A stretch of 64,000 nucleotides of DNA from Polaribacter sp. Hel1_85 (GCF_000766795.1 NZ_JPDS01000002.1:563001-627000), one strand, 5' to 3'. Counted from the stretch's first letter, positions 1 to 9,036 are shown. Notes: a model not told the origin generated them from the sequence alone. Program-made: numbers and translations.

Positions 1-32
1 CTTTATATCTTATGTTTCGTTTTGTAATATAC

Positions 33-63
33 AAAAAAAAGCCTCAATCTAAAAGATTAAGGC
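33..63 (-). terminator. Rho-independent terminator
   Basis: A 10-bp stem (41-50 pairing with 54-63, one wobble) with a 3-nt loop is followed on the minus strand by a run of eight T residues (33-40). It probably closes the lut operon transcript, downstream of the decayed lldD. Confidence 0.75.
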
Positions 64-215
64 TTTTGAGGTGTCTAGCGAATCCGCTATCTGCAACATA
101 ATAATCTTGTGGATGTTCAATAAGAAGTTTCCATTCTACTCCTCCTTGTTTTAAAACTTTTTTGTGCAATTCAGGAAATGAACTGTAATTTTCTAAAAAC
201 TTTTTTTTACTAAAT
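62..215 (-). pseudogene. Unidentified coding remnant
   Basis: On the minus strand an open frame reads ...SSFPELHKKVLKQGGVEWK... and continues to ...DYYVADSGFARHLKSLN, ending right at the terminator. It is not in frame with the neighbouring lldD remnant and does not resemble the LldD C-terminus that I know. It looks like the 3' end of another gene brought next to lldD by a deletion. I do not recognise the family. Confidence 0.35.
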
Positions 216-1010
216 AATTCATAGCAACTATAGAAGATTGCCCCGCATCTAATTGACGACCTCTATGATTTGATACAATAATACCATCTAAATCAATAGA
301 TCTTTTAGCATCTTCTTTGCTTACTACTCATTTTATAATTAATTTACCTTTCCAATGATCGCGAATTGAAGCAATTCTATCTTCATTTAATCTACCAGAA
401 AAAGTAGCATTCATAAATTCTCCTAACTTTTTTAAGCTAAGTTCTTTTTTGGGCATATATTTTTTCAAAGTTTTAAAACTTGTCTGTCCATGCATTAAAG
501 TCTGTAAAGTCCAATCTGGCTTTCTCATTACTTCAATAATATTTTTAAGACTCATACTTGGGTGCATTGCCAATCCATCAAAAACATCACATGGTCTAAA
601 TCCAAATGTAGGCACATCAGCTAAAATAACTAGTAAGTCTGTACCAACAGCAGCAGCTCTATCTAACAAATCACGTTTTACAGTTTCTTCTGCTGGGTGA
701 TATAATAAAAATCATGATTTTTCTTCTGTAATTTCTGCCATACGCTTTATACTAGAAGTATTAACTGTACTTAATATAAATGGAATATTATGTTTCTTTG
801 CAGATTTAGCCAAAATCTCTCGAGAATTTGGTTACATCAGTCCTTGTAAATCTACAGAAGCAATTCCAAAAGGCACATCATATGTATGACCAAACAGTTC
901 TGTTTTTATCTAAATTGAAATCTTCATTACATCTACCATCTAAATATTCAAAAGCAACCTTTGGCACTTTTACCATTGCTCTTTTTCTTAAATCATCAAC
1001 TGATAGGTAT
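215..1010 (-). pseudogene. lldD: Decayed FMN-dependent L-lactate dehydrogenase (lldD)
   Basis: Translating the minus strand in pieces gives an ordered match to LldD-type alpha-hydroxy-acid dehydrogenases: an N-terminal stretch with FEYLDGRCNED, then GHTYDVPFGIAS, HNIPFILSTVNTSS, LYHPAEE, LADVPTFGFRP, NATFSGRLNEDR and finally SNHRGRQLDAG. The gene cannot make protein. In-frame stops lie at 832-834, 712-714 (both where the family has Trp) and 328-330 (probably Gly to TGA). There is also a frameshift or deletion near 905-930, loss of the start region, and loss of the C-terminus after the SNH-GRQ active-site motif, where a Gly has become Arg. The enzyme would have oxidised L-lactate to pyruvate, a role the adjacent lutABC genes can supply. 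The longest surviving open piece is 328-669. Confidence 0.9.
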
Positions 1011-1123
1011 TTTCAATTAAATTTTAAATTTATTTTAATAACTGTTATTTTTTGTGAGTAAACAACTTATGATTTGCAATAGTTAAAAAAAAGATATTAC
1101 AATATTTTAGGTTTGTCTAATTT

Positions 1124-1708
1124 TTATATCAAAATAACAGATAAACTCATTGCTCCTTGTGCTCCAACAACTAAACATTGTTCAATATCAGCAGTCTTTG
1201 ATGGACCAGAAATAAAAACTCCAAACGTTCTCTCTCTTTCTGATATCAATTGAAATCCTTCATGCATATGTTGGCATATTTTTTCTTTTTCTAAAACGAG
1301 AACCAAATCATTTGTGATAAAAGGTAAAACCCTAACTGGAAACGAATTTTCAGAAATCCATACAGCACCATTTTCAGCAACGCCAAATTCGCCTTGTATA
1401 ATCGCTAAATCGATATTTTGTAAATCTTTTGGATTAGTTTCCTCAGAAATTGATATTGATGTCAAAGAAGTTAACTTCTTACTACAGTCAACAATTTCTT
1501 TTGCATTTGGATATTGTTTTTTTATTACATCTTCAATAGTTTCAGAAGATTCTAATTCATTAATAGTACCACCAACTACTTGAGCTTTTTCTTTAAATTC
1601 TTCTAATAAATTGATGTCTTCGATAAAATTATTTAAATCTATTTCTGGTAGAGGAATACCTGTTGGTTTGTTTTCTTTAATCGATTTTAATATAGCTTCT
1701 CTACCCAT
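1124..1708 (-). CDS. lutC: Lactate utilization protein LutC (LUD domain)
   Basis: This 194-residue protein is LutC of the LutABC lactate-oxidising complex, which converts L-lactate to pyruvate with iron-sulfur clusters in LutA and LutB. The LUD fold is recognisable from the central ISEETNPKDLQNIDLAIIQGEFGVAENGAVW-type region, in particular GEFGVAENGAVW, and the C-terminal SGPSKTADIEQCLVVGAQG, which is a hallmark of the family. Its ATG overlaps the lutB stop codon by one base, so the two are probably translationally coupled. It is the last intact gene of the minus-strand fucose/lactate operon. The length fits the family. In this locus lactate comes from the aldA product upstream. Confidence 0.93.
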   Translation of the reverse strand: MGREAILKSIKENKPTGIPLPEIDLNNFIEDINLLEEFKEKAQVVGGTINELESSETIEDVIKKQYPNAKEIVDCSKKLTSLTSISISEETNPKDLQNIDLAIIQGEFGVAENGAVWISENSFPVRVLPFITNDLVLVLEKEKICQHMHEGFQLISERERTFGVFISGPSKTADIEQCLVVGAQGAMSLSVILI

Positions 1709-3072
1709 TATTTCTTTCTTTTAACTTTATACCATTGATCAAAATTTTGACCTTTTACTTCAGGTAAATCACGAGCTTTACCCCATGCATTCAATTTAGA
1801 GTATACAATAAATCTTGGAGCATACTTTAGCATAAACCTAGCCATTCTACCACTAAAATTATATAATTTTCGATTAGCTAAAACTCCTCCTGCAACTTTT
1901 AAAATAGATTTCTTAACAACAGGTTGTTTTACATCTTTAACAATTACTTGTCGCCATTTGTACAACTGTTCGTGAATGTTAATTTTAACAGGACAAACAT
2001 TAGAACAAGATCCACATAAAGTAGATGCAAATGGTAAAGAACTATGTTTTGTCAAGTCTTTTCCTGGTGACAAAATTGATCCAATTGGTCCTGGAATAGT
2101 AGCATCGTAACTATGACCACCACTTCTTCTGTAAATAGGACATGTATTCATACAAGCACCACAACGAATACAGTGTAAAGATGCTCTAAAATCTTCTCTA
2201 CTTAATTGTTCTGTTCTTCCATTATCAACAATAACAATATGCATTTCTTTTCCTTTAGCAGGTTTGTTGAAATGAGAAGAATAGGTAGTAATTGGTTGTC
2301 CTGTAGCACTTCTTGCAAGCAATCGTAAAAAGACTCCTAAATTTTTTTCTTTTGGAATAATTTTTTCAATCCCCATAGAAGCAATATGAACGTTTGCTAA
2401 ATGAGAACCCATATCTGCATTACCTTCATTTGTACAAACTACAATTCCGCCAGTTTCTGCAATAGCAAAATTTACACCAGTTATAGCTGCATCTGCATTT
2501 AAAAATTTATTTCTAAGATGTTTTCTTGCTTCATTTGTTAAATATTCAGGATTTCCACCACTTGGTTCAGTTCCTAAATGTTCTTGAAACAATTCATCTA
2601 CTTCTTCTTTTGTTTTATGAATTGCAGGTAAAACAATATGACTTGGTGTTTCTTTTGCAATTTGTACAATATACTCACCTAAATCTGTATCAACAACTTC
2701 AATACCTTGCGCTTCTAAATGTGGGTTTAAATGACATTCTTCAGTAAGCATAGACTTACTTTTTACTACTTTTTTAGCATTGTTGTCTGCTAATATTTTA
2801 GAAACAATTTCATTGTGTTCTTTTGCATCCGAAGCCCAATGAACTTTTATGCCATTATTTTGAGCATTTTTTTCAAATTCAATTAAATAGTTATCTAAGT
2901 TAGATAAAACATTGGCTTTAATACCAGAAGCAACATCTCTTAAATGTTCCCAACCAATAACACCATGCGCTGATTTATCTCTCTTTTCTCTAACATACCA
3001 CAAAGCTTTGTCGTGCCAATTAACCTTAGCCTCGTCTTTATTAAATTCTGTTGCTTTTTCTGCGTGAGCCAT
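1708..3072 (-). CDS. lutB: Lactate utilization iron-sulfur protein LutB
   Basis: This 454-residue LutB combines an N-terminal LUD-like domain (about residues 50-290, with ITGVNFAIAETGGIVV) and a ferredoxin-type 4Fe-4S domain. Two cluster motifs are visible: CIRCGACMNTCP with Cys 301, 304, 307 and 311, and CGSCSNVCP with Cys 353, 356 and 360. With LutA and LutC it oxidises L-lactate to pyruvate in the cytoplasm and passes electrons to the respiratory chain. It starts 6 nt after lutA stops and overlaps lutC by 1 nt. The size and domain order match the family, so the assignment is firm. The electron acceptor cannot be read from the sequence. Confidence 0.95.
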   Translation of the reverse strand: MAHAEKATEFNKDEAKVNWHDKALWYVREKRDKSAHGVIGWEHLRDVASGIKANVLSNLDNYLIEFEKNAQNNGIKVHWASDAKEHNEIVSKILADNNAKKVVKSKSMLTEECHLNPHLEAQGIEVVDTDLGEYIVQIAKETPSHIVLPAIHKTKEEVDELFQEHLGTEPSGGNPEYLTNEARKHLRNKFLNADAAITGVNFAIAETGGIVVCTNEGNADMGSHLANVHIASMGIEKIIPKEKNLGVFLRLLARSATGQPITTYSSHFNKPAKGKEMHIVIVDNGRTEQLSREDFRASLHCIRCGACMNTCPIYRRSGGHSYDATIPGPIGSILSPGKDLTKHSSLPFASTLCGSCSNVCPVKINIHEQLYKWRQVIVKDVKQPVVKKSILKVAGGVLANRKLYNFSGRMARFMLKYAPRFIVYSKLNAWGKARDLPEVKGQNFDQWYKVKRKK

Positions 3073-3078
3073 AGTTGT

Positions 3079-3816
3079 TTATATACTTTTGTTTAATATT
3101 TCTGCTATATGCATCACTTTTAAAGGTTTTTTTTGTCTATTAATTAAACCTTCTAAATGCATTAAACAAGAATGATCTGCTCCTGTAATTACTTCTACAT
3201 CACTATCTATATGATCTTGGATTCTATCTTTTCCCATTTTTACTGAAATAGCTTCTTCAAAAACAGAAAATGTTCCTCCAAAACCACAACATTCATCTTT
3301 TCTATTTAAGGACATTAATTCTAATCCTTCAACAGCATTTAATAAATTTTCTTCAGTAGAAAAATGTGGATCCATTCTTTCTGAACAAGATCCTAAGTGT
3401 AAACCACGTAATCCGTGACAACTTTTGTGTAAACCTACTTTATGTGGAAATTTAGCACCTAAATCAGTTTTACCTAATATTTTAGTGATAAACTCACATA
3501 ATTCATAAGCATTGTTTCTAACTTTTATTACATCTGGTGTTTGTTCTAAAATGTCAAAATGTTTTTTAACATGATAAATACAACTTCCAGAAGGACCTAC
3601 GATATAGTCATATTCTTTAAAATTTTCAACAAATAATTGACAAGCTCCTTTTGAGTCGTCTTCATATCCTGAATTTCCTAAAGGTTGTCCACAACACGTT
3701 TGAGTTGATGGATAATAAACATCAACATTTAGCTTCTCTAGTAATTCTAAAGTTGCAATTGCTACTTGTGGATATAATTGATTTACATAACAAGGAATGA
3801 ATAATCCTACTTTCAT
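3079..3816 (-). CDS. lutA: Lactate utilization iron-sulfur protein LutA
   Basis: This 245-residue protein belongs to the CCG-domain (heterodisulfide reductase subunit B-like) family. Two cysteine-rich CCG-type repeats are visible: Cys41-Cys42 in TCCGQPLGNSGY with Cys79, and Cys133 in KSCHGLRG followed by Cys176-Cys177 in ECCGFGGTF. These bind the iron-sulfur cluster of the LutABC lactate oxidase. The gene lies 7 nt after the mutarotase gene and 6 nt before lutB, so it is clearly operonic. Related GlcF/GlpC-type subunits share the CCG domain, but the adjacent lutB and lutC settle the identity. Confidence 0.95.
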   Translation of the reverse strand: MKVGLFIPCYVNQLYPQVAIATLELLEKLNVDVYYPSTQTCCGQPLGNSGYEDDSKGACQLFVENFKEYDYIVGPSGSCIYHVKKHFDILEQTPDVIKVRNNAYELCEFITKILGKTDLGAKFPHKVGLHKSCHGLRGLHLGSCSERMDPHFSTEENLLNAVEGLELMSLNRKDECCGFGGTFSVFEEAISVKMGKDRIQDHIDSDVEVITGADHSCLMHLEGLINRQKKPLKVMHIAEILNKSI

Positions 3817-3823
3817 TGAGAGG

Positions 3824-4159
3824 TTATTTTAATTTATAAATTTGATCCATTAACATCCATTTTTCACCTTCTTTTGCGAAGGGTAATTTTTGTTGATATT
3901 TCCACATAAGATTTTCCCATTCTTGGACTTTTGGGTTCTCTAAATCCATCATAGTTTTCTTTTCAAAAGTAAAAGAATCGTTTACTTCCATAATCATAAA
4001 TAAGCGATTACCAGTTAAGTAAATATCTAAGTTTTCAATACCAGCAGATGTTATACTTTTCGTGATTTCTGGCCAAATTTTTTCATGATATTTTTTATAT
4101 TCTGAAATTAATTTAGGGTCATTAATTAGATCTAGAGCAAAACAATATCTCTTCATCAA
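3824..4159 (-). CDS. RhaM-family sugar mutarotase (L-fucose/L-rhamnose)
   Basis: This 111-residue protein has the size and signature of the L-rhamnose mutarotase (RhaM/YiiL) family: YHEKIWPEI with His25 as the likely acid/base, IYLTGNRLFMIMEV, and the C-terminal LPFAKEGEKWMLMDQIYKL. The family interconverts alpha and beta anomers of 6-deoxy sugars. Within an operon with fucP and aldA the natural substrate is more likely L-fucose than L-rhamnose. This is an inference from context, since FucU, the classical fucose mutarotase, is a different fold. It starts 10 nt after fucP ends and lies 7 nt before lutA. Two Met codons start the frame; either could be used. Confidence 0.85.
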   Translation of the reverse strand: MMKRYCFALDLINDPKLISEYKKYHEKIWPEITKSITSAGIENLDIYLTGNRLFMIMEVNDSFTFEKKTMMDLENPKVQEWENLMWKYQQKLPFAKEGEKWMLMDQIYKLK

Positions 4160-4169
4160 ATCGAAAATT

Positions 4170-5468
4170 TTATTTATAAAATTTTAATGTTCTATAACCA
4201 TATAAAGCAATAAAACAGAAACAAATAAATGGTAATATAAAAGAGAAATTAACTCCAGAGAATGGTCCAATAGATTCCATGTCTATCATTAATCCTTGTA
4301 AAATAGGCATTAATGCACCACCTACAATTGCCATTACTAAACCTGCTGCACCTAAAGCTGTATCTTCTTCTGTAAGGCCATCTAATGCAATACCATAAAT
4401 GGTTGGAAACATTAAAGACATAAATGCAGAAGTAGCAACTAATAAATATAAACCAGTTATTCCTTCAATTAAAATTACGCCAGATATAGTTGTCATTGCA
4501 CAAAGAGCAAAAATCATTAGTAATTTTTTTGAGTTTATATACTTCATTAAAAAAGTACTAATAAATCTACTTCCTAAAAAAATAGACATCGCAACAATAT
4601 TGTAATTTTGTGCTTCTGATTTTGCGATACCTAAATTACCTGCGTATTGAATAATAAACGTCCAGCACATAATTTGAGCTGCTACATAAAATAATTGTGC
4701 TAAAACGCCTTCTTTATATTTTCCGTTTTTAAATAATCTCTTAAAAGAATCTGCCGCACTTGAATGTTTTTCTACTTTTGTTCTTTGTGGCATTTTAATA
4801 ACAGCAATTAAGATAAGCATCGCAATAACAACAAAACCTAAAATAACGTAAGGATTTCTAATGATTTCTAAATCATGTGTTCTAATTACTGCTTTTTTTG
4901 CATCACTTAATGTTGAAAAAATAAGTTCTCCAGCTTCGTTTCTTTTATCAGAATCTAAAGCAACTAAGATAAATTTTGAAGCTACAAACATTCCAAATAA
5001 TGAACCAATAGGATTAAAAGCTTGTGCTAAATTTAAACGTTGAGTTGCTGTTTCTGAATCTCCCATAGAAAGGATAAATGGGTTTGCTGTTGTTTCTAAA
5101 AAAGCTAGCCCAAAAGTTAAGATATATAAAGATCCTAAAAAGAAACCAAATACTTCAAATTCTGCAGCAGGAAAAAATAATAATGCTCCAACAGCATATA
5201 ATGATAAACCTAAAAGAATTCCTTTTTTATAACTATATTTTCTTACAAATAAAGCTGCAGGAATTGCCATTGTAGCATAACCACCATAAAAAGCCAATTG
5301 TACTAATGCTGCTTTTGCTGTAGAAATTTCCATAACAGTACCAAAGGCTGCCACCATTGGGTTCGTAATATCATTTGCAAACCCCCATAGAGAGAATAAT
5401 GAAGTTATTACTATAAATGGAAGCAAATACTCTTTTGAAACTACGGGTATTTTTTTTAAGTTACTCAT
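4170..5468 (-). CDS. fucP: L-fucose:H+ symporter FucP (MFS)
   Basis: This 432-residue polytopic inner-membrane protein has about 12 hydrophobic segments. It carries FucP-family signatures: LFSLWGFANDITNPMVAAF near the N-terminus, a GYATMAIPAALF helix, and GLAFLETTANPFILSMG, which is typical of the FHS (fucose-galactose-glucose) family in the major facilitator superfamily. It imports L-fucose released in the periplasm. It lies between aldA (108-nt gap holding a hairpin) and the mutarotase (10-nt gap). Related GluP/NagP transporters carry other sugars, but the fucose catabolic operon supports FucP. Confidence 0.9.
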   Translation of the reverse strand: MSNLKKIPVVSKEYLLPFIVITSLFSLWGFANDITNPMVAAFGTVMEISTAKAALVQLAFYGGYATMAIPAALFVRKYSYKKGILLGLSLYAVGALLFFPAAEFEVFGFFLGSLYILTFGLAFLETTANPFILSMGDSETATQRLNLAQAFNPIGSLFGMFVASKFILVALDSDKRNEAGELIFSTLSDAKKAVIRTHDLEIIRNPYVILGFVVIAMLILIAVIKMPQRTKVEKHSSAADSFKRLFKNGKYKEGVLAQLFYVAAQIMCWTFIIQYAGNLGIAKSEAQNYNIVAMSIFLGSRFISTFLMKYINSKKLLMIFALCAMTTISGVILIEGITGLYLLVATSAFMSLMFPTIYGIALDGLTEEDTALGAAGLVMAIVGGALMPILQGLMIDMESIGPFSGVNFSFILPFICFCFIALYGYRTLKFYK

Positions 5469-5498
5469 TATATATATATATTTATTTTTAAAAATAAG

Positions 5499-5557
5499 AA
5501 AACACTTTTAAAAAGATACTTGATTTGAGAGGTTATCTTGGAATTTAAAAGTGTTTT
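5499..5557 (-). terminator. Intra-operon hairpin between aldA and fucP
   Basis: Perfect 14-bp arms lie at 5499-5512 and 5544-5557, with a 31-nt loop, in the gap between the aldA stop and the fucP start. The minus-strand side is followed by a T-rich but interrupted tract. It could be a partial terminator that raises aldA mRNA relative to fucP-lut, or an mRNA-stabilising end. Confidence 0.5.
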
Positions 5558-5576
5558 ATTTTATGTCAGAAAATTC

Positions 5577-7016
5577 TTACCTGTATTGTGCGTAAATAAC
5601 TTTAGTTTGAAGGTATTCTTCCATTCCGTGTTTACCATCAGCACCACCTATACCAGATTTTTTCCATCCAGCGTGAAAACCTTGAATTGCTTCAAAATGT
5701 TCTCTGTTTATATATGTTTCTCCATACTGTAATTCTTCTGCAGCATGCATAACTTTATTAAAGTTTTCAGAGAATATAGAAGATGTTAATCCAAATTCAC
5801 AGTCATTAGCTAAAGCAATTGCTTCATCAAGTGTACTAAATTTCATCACTGGTAAAACAGGACCAAATACTTCTTCTTGAATAATTTGCATGTTCTGAGT
5901 TACATTAGTTAATAAAGTTGGTTGATAAAAATACCCTTTATCATATCCTGGAGTTCTAGACCCACCTAAAACAACTTCAGCTCCTTCTTTCTTCGCATAT
6001 TCTACCATTTCAGAAACTTTATCTAATTGCGCTTTAGAAACTAAAGAGCTCATATCCGGGTTGTTTTCAGAAAATGCGTCTTCAACTTTTAAAGTTTTCA
6101 TTTTTGCAGCAACCATGTCTAAAAATTGGTCATGAATAGATTCTTCTACATAAAGACGTTCTGCACAGTTACATACTTGACCGCTAAACGTAACTCTAGA
6201 AGTTACAACAGCGTTAACAGCTAATTCTAAATTAGCATCTGCACATACAATTGCAGGAGCCTTACCTCCTAATTCTAATGATACTTTTGTAATATTTTTT
6301 GAAGCAGCTTCCATTACCATTTGACCAGCGCCAACACTACCAGTTAAACTAATTATACCTGTAATAGGGCTTGATGAAAGTGCATTACCAACAATACTAC
6401 CTTTACCACAAACGTAATTTAATACACCGGCAGGAATATTTATTTTTTCAATTAACTCAGCAAACTCCATAACTGTATTAGGTGCTATAGAACTTGGGTT
6501 AATTACACATGTGTTTCCTGTAATTAAAGAACCTGCAACTTTTCTAGCCATTACAAAGAATGGAAAGTTCCAAGGTAAAATACCTACTGCTACACCAATT
6601 GGTGCTTTATGTAAAAAGATGTGCTCTTTTGCACGATCACTTTGTATAATTTCTCCTTCAATTCTTCTTGCAAAACCTGCATAATAATCAAAATAATCTG
6701 CAGTTACATCAATTTCAACTTGAGCTAACCCTATTACTTTAGCTTGTTCTGCAGCTAGTGTTTTAGCTAAAGAAATTCTGTTTTCACGAATAATAGTAGC
6801 CATTTTAGTTAAATAATTTGCTCTCTGAATTGCTGGAAGAGATTTCCATGCATGTTGTGATGCTTGAGCAGCATTTAACGCTAAATTTGCATCTGTAACA
6901 CTTCCTACAGGCATTAATGATAACACCTCTTCAGTACAAGGGTTTAAAATTTCAATTACTTCTGTGGAAGTTGATTTAACAAACTTTCCGTTTATAAATT
7001 GATCAAATTGTTTCAT
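5577..7016 (-). CDS. aldA: Lactaldehyde dehydrogenase (AldA type)
   Basis: This 479-residue NAD-dependent aldehyde dehydrogenase oxidises L-lactaldehyde, from cleavage of fuculose-1-phosphate, to L-lactate. Family features are ILPWNFPFF (about 146-154), the Glu248 general base in SLELGGKAP, and the catalytic Cys282 in SGQVCNCAERLYV. That last motif is almost the same as the one I recall from E. coli AldA, which supports lactaldehyde over generic aldehydes. It is the first gene of the minus-strand operon, so lactate would be handed to LutABC, encoded downstream. The start at 7016 gives the normal length. Glycolaldehyde activity is also possible, as AldA enzymes are broad. Confidence 0.92.
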   Translation of the reverse strand: MKQFDQFINGKFVKSTSTEVIEILNPCTEEVLSLMPVGSVTDANLALNAAQASQHAWKSLPAIQRANYLTKMATIIRENRISLAKTLAAEQAKVIGLAQVEIDVTADYFDYYAGFARRIEGEIIQSDRAKEHIFLHKAPIGVAVGILPWNFPFFVMARKVAGSLITGNTCVINPSSIAPNTVMEFAELIEKINIPAGVLNYVCGKGSIVGNALSSSPITGIISLTGSVGAGQMVMEAASKNITKVSLELGGKAPAIVCADANLELAVNAVVTSRVTFSGQVCNCAERLYVEESIHDQFLDMVAAKMKTLKVEDAFSENNPDMSSLVSKAQLDKVSEMVEYAKKEGAEVVLGGSRTPGYDKGYFYQPTLLTNVTQNMQIIQEEVFGPVLPVMKFSTLDEAIALANDCEFGLTSSIFSENFNKVMHAAEELQYGETYINREHFEAIQGFHAGWKKSGIGGADGKHGMEEYLQTKVIYAQYR

Positions 7017-7109
7017 GTTAAAAGGTTTTTACGGTTAATTATAGACTTATGCTTATTGAGGAATGTGTTTTCTATAAGCGAATAAGAAATTTAATATTTT
7101 GGTTTTGTA

Positions 7110-7117
7110 CAAACATA
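7110..7117 (-). promoter_or_regulatory. Candidate promoter -7 box for the aldA operon
   Basis: On the minus strand the bases read TATGTTTG, a match to the Bacteroidota TAnnTTTG -7 element, 93 nt before the aldA start. No convincing -33 TTTG is seen at the usual spacing. Six fixed bases match by chance fairly often in AT-rich DNA, so this is tentative. Confidence 0.4.
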
Positions 7118-7221
7118 TAAATAGAATGCTCTAAAGTATTTATCTAGAACAATCAATAATATGTACAATTTAAACATTTACCTTTTTCGTGATGATTTTT
7201 CCTTGATTAAAAGGAGTGCTG

Positions 7222-8121
7222 TTAGGTGTATTTCCCTGATTTATAAACAGCAGGTGTTAAGCCTGTTACGGATTTAAAAACTCTAGAAAAGTGATATCGA
7301 TCTGAAAACCCTAGATTAAATGCAACATCTTCAATTGTATTGTTAGAATGTTCAAATAAATCACAAGCTTTTGCAATTTTTCTATTCTGAATAAAATTAT
7401 GAACAGAAATATTCATTTCTTGTTTAAATAATCTAGCAAAAGAATTTGAGGCCATATGCACTACGTCTGCAATTTCTGAATTACTTAATTTTTTATTTAC
7501 ATTTATTTCTATAAAACGAATTACTTTTAAAACTCGGTCATCCATGTTTATAGTTTTCCATAATTCTGGACCTATATTAGTAAGTGTTTCTTTTATAAAA
7601 GCTTGTAATTTTAAATTAAAAGTTAATTTAAAGTCTGTATTTTCTATTTTTAACCTTTCTGTTAAGTATGTTAACCTTTCTTTTAAATAATCGGTTAATT
7701 CAATTTCAATAATACGAGGATACACATTATCAAAAGGTACTCCTAAATTAAAATGCGTAAAGAAATGAAACAACGATTTATCTTCATAGTTGATTTCTTC
7801 AATAGTATTTGTTAAATGTTTACCTGAAACATGGATACCTGTTTTGTAAATATGGTTTTTGGTAAATCGAGAAGAAAATGATGTAAACGGAGGAATAATG
7901 TATAACATCTCTGGTCTCATAGATGTAATTTTATCATTGTGTATTAATTCACCACCTTCATTTTTGTTCCAATATATTCTCCAGTATGGAAAAACCATAT
8001 CATGGCAATCCCATAAATCTAACAACCAGTATCTGCAGCATAACAGCTTTAGTTTTAGGTTAATAAAGTTTTGATTGTTTGTAGAGGGATCTCCTAATCC
8101 TGTGTTTTTAGAAATCTTCAT
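7222..8121 (-). CDS. AraC-family transcriptional regulator
   Basis: This 299-residue protein has an N-terminal ligand-binding region (about 1-190, with YIIPPFTSFSSRF of cupin type) and a C-terminal double helix-turn-helix of AraC type (about 200-295). In the latter, NSEIADVVHMASNSFARLF and the second helix pair IEDVAFNLGFSDRYHFSRVF are clear. It lies between the aldA-fucP-lut operon and the divergent aldolase-fucI-fucK operon. By position it is likely to sense L-fucose or a catabolic intermediate and activate one or both. It has no signal peptide, so it is cytoplasmic. The ligand is inferred from context. Confidence 0.85.
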   Translation of the reverse strand: MKISKNTGLGDPSTNNQNFINLKLKLLCCRYWLLDLWDCHDMVFPYWRIYWNKNEGGELIHNDKITSMRPEMLYIIPPFTSFSSRFTKNHIYKTGIHVSGKHLTNTIEEINYEDKSLFHFFTHFNLGVPFDNVYPRIIEIELTDYLKERLTYLTERLKIENTDFKLTFNLKLQAFIKETLTNIGPELWKTINMDDRVLKVIRFIEINVNKKLSNSEIADVVHMASNSFARLFKQEMNISVHNFIQNRKIAKACDLFEHSNNTIEDVAFNLGFSDRYHFSRVFKSVTGLTPAVYKSGKYT

Positions 8122-8190
8122 TTTTTAAACAATGTTTAAATTAGATACAAAAATACGTTTTTTGAATATTTTTTAAACTGAATAATCTAA

Positions 8191-8198
8191 TAATTTTG
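8191..8198 (+). promoter_or_regulatory. Candidate promoter -7 box for the fucose catabolic operon
   Basis: TAATTTTG matches the TAnnTTTG -7 consensus 24 nt before the aldolase start. A TTTG lies at 8161-8164, but its spacing (26 nt) is longer than usual. The 100-nt divergent gap with the AraC-type gene is where regulator binding would be expected. Confidence 0.4.
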
Positions 8199-8221
8199 TT
8201 GACTAAATTAATGAATAGATT

Positions 8222-9016
8222 ATGAAGACTTTAAAACTTCCAATTGAAGTACAACAAGAATTAAAACAAGTATCTAAAGTAGCAGGATATTTATGGCAAA
8301 GAGAATGGGCAGAAAGAAATGCTGGTAATATTTCCATGAACTTAACATCGTTTTTTAAAAAAGAAGATGTTCAGGGAATTGGAGAAGAAGTTCCTTTCGA
8401 TTTTCCTAAAGAATCAGCTGGATTTGTAATTTATATTACTGGAACAGGATGTTACTTAAGAGATTTAGTAGATATGCTAGAAGAAGTATCATGTATTCTT
8501 TATATAAATGAAGATGCATCAGCATATTCTATTATTTGGGGAGGAAACAGACCTAATTTTGGACCAACATGTGAGTTGATTTCTCATGCAAGTATCCATT
8601 TATTTAACTCTAAATATCACCCAGAAAATTTAGCAGTTGTTCATACGCATCCAATTGAATTGATTTGTATGAGTCATCATGAGTTATTTGATGATGAAGA
8701 AGAATTAAATAGACAATTATGGATGATGTGTCCTGAGGTGAGAGTATTTGTACCTAAAGGAGTTCATTGCACACCTTATGCATTATCTAGTACAGCACAA
8801 TTAGCAGAAGTAACTATGGAAGCTTTTAAAACTAGAAATGTTTCTTTATGGGAAAAACACGGAGCTACTGCAACAGCACCAGATGTAATGAAAGCTTGGG
8901 ACTTTTTAGATGTATCAAACAAAGGAGCTAAATTATTGTTAACATGTTGGGCAGCAGGTTTTAAACCAGCAGGTTTGTCTAACGATCAATTAACGGAATT
9001 AGAACAGTTTATTTAA
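8222..9016 (+). CDS. Class II aldolase, RhaD-like (fuculose/rhamnulose-1-phosphate aldolase)
   Basis: This 264-residue zinc-dependent class II aldolase cleaves a 6-deoxyketose-1-phosphate to DHAP and L-lactaldehyde. The sequence follows RhaD rather than the shorter FucA: WAERNAGNISMN near residue 35, a catalytic Glu118 in CELISH, the zinc ligands His141 and His143 in VVHTHPIEL, and His213 in EKHGATATAP. These line up almost exactly with E. coli RhaD (Glu117, His141, His143, His212). Placed directly before fucI (20-nt gap), it probably acts on L-fuculose-1-phosphate, or on both epimers. That substrate is inferred; the fold and metal site are read from the sequence. Confidence 0.87.
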   Translation: MKTLKLPIEVQQELKQVSKVAGYLWQREWAERNAGNISMNLTSFFKKEDVQGIGEEVPFDFPKESAGFVIYITGTGCYLRDLVDMLEEVSCILYINEDASAYSIIWGGNRPNFGPTCELISHASIHLFNSKYHPENLAVVHTHPIELICMSHHELFDDEEELNRQLWMMCPEVRVFVPKGVHCTPYALSSTAQLAEVTMEAFKTRNVSLWEKHGATATAPDVMKAWDFLDVSNKGAKLLLTCWAAGFKPAGLSNDQLTELEQFI

Positions 9017-9036
9017 ACTTAAAAACATTATAAATC

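Noticed and set aside
328..669. 113-codon minus-strand frame as a separate gene
   Set aside because: It is an internal piece of the broken lldD; the similarity continues past its stops on both sides.
828..1061. Plus-strand frame of 77 codons
   Set aside because: It lies opposite the lldD remnant, shows no family features and is a chance frame on the wrong strand.
2526..2747. Plus-strand Leu-rich frame inside lutB
   Set aside because: This and similar Leu/His-rich frames opposite real genes are typical antisense shadows of AT-rich coding DNA.
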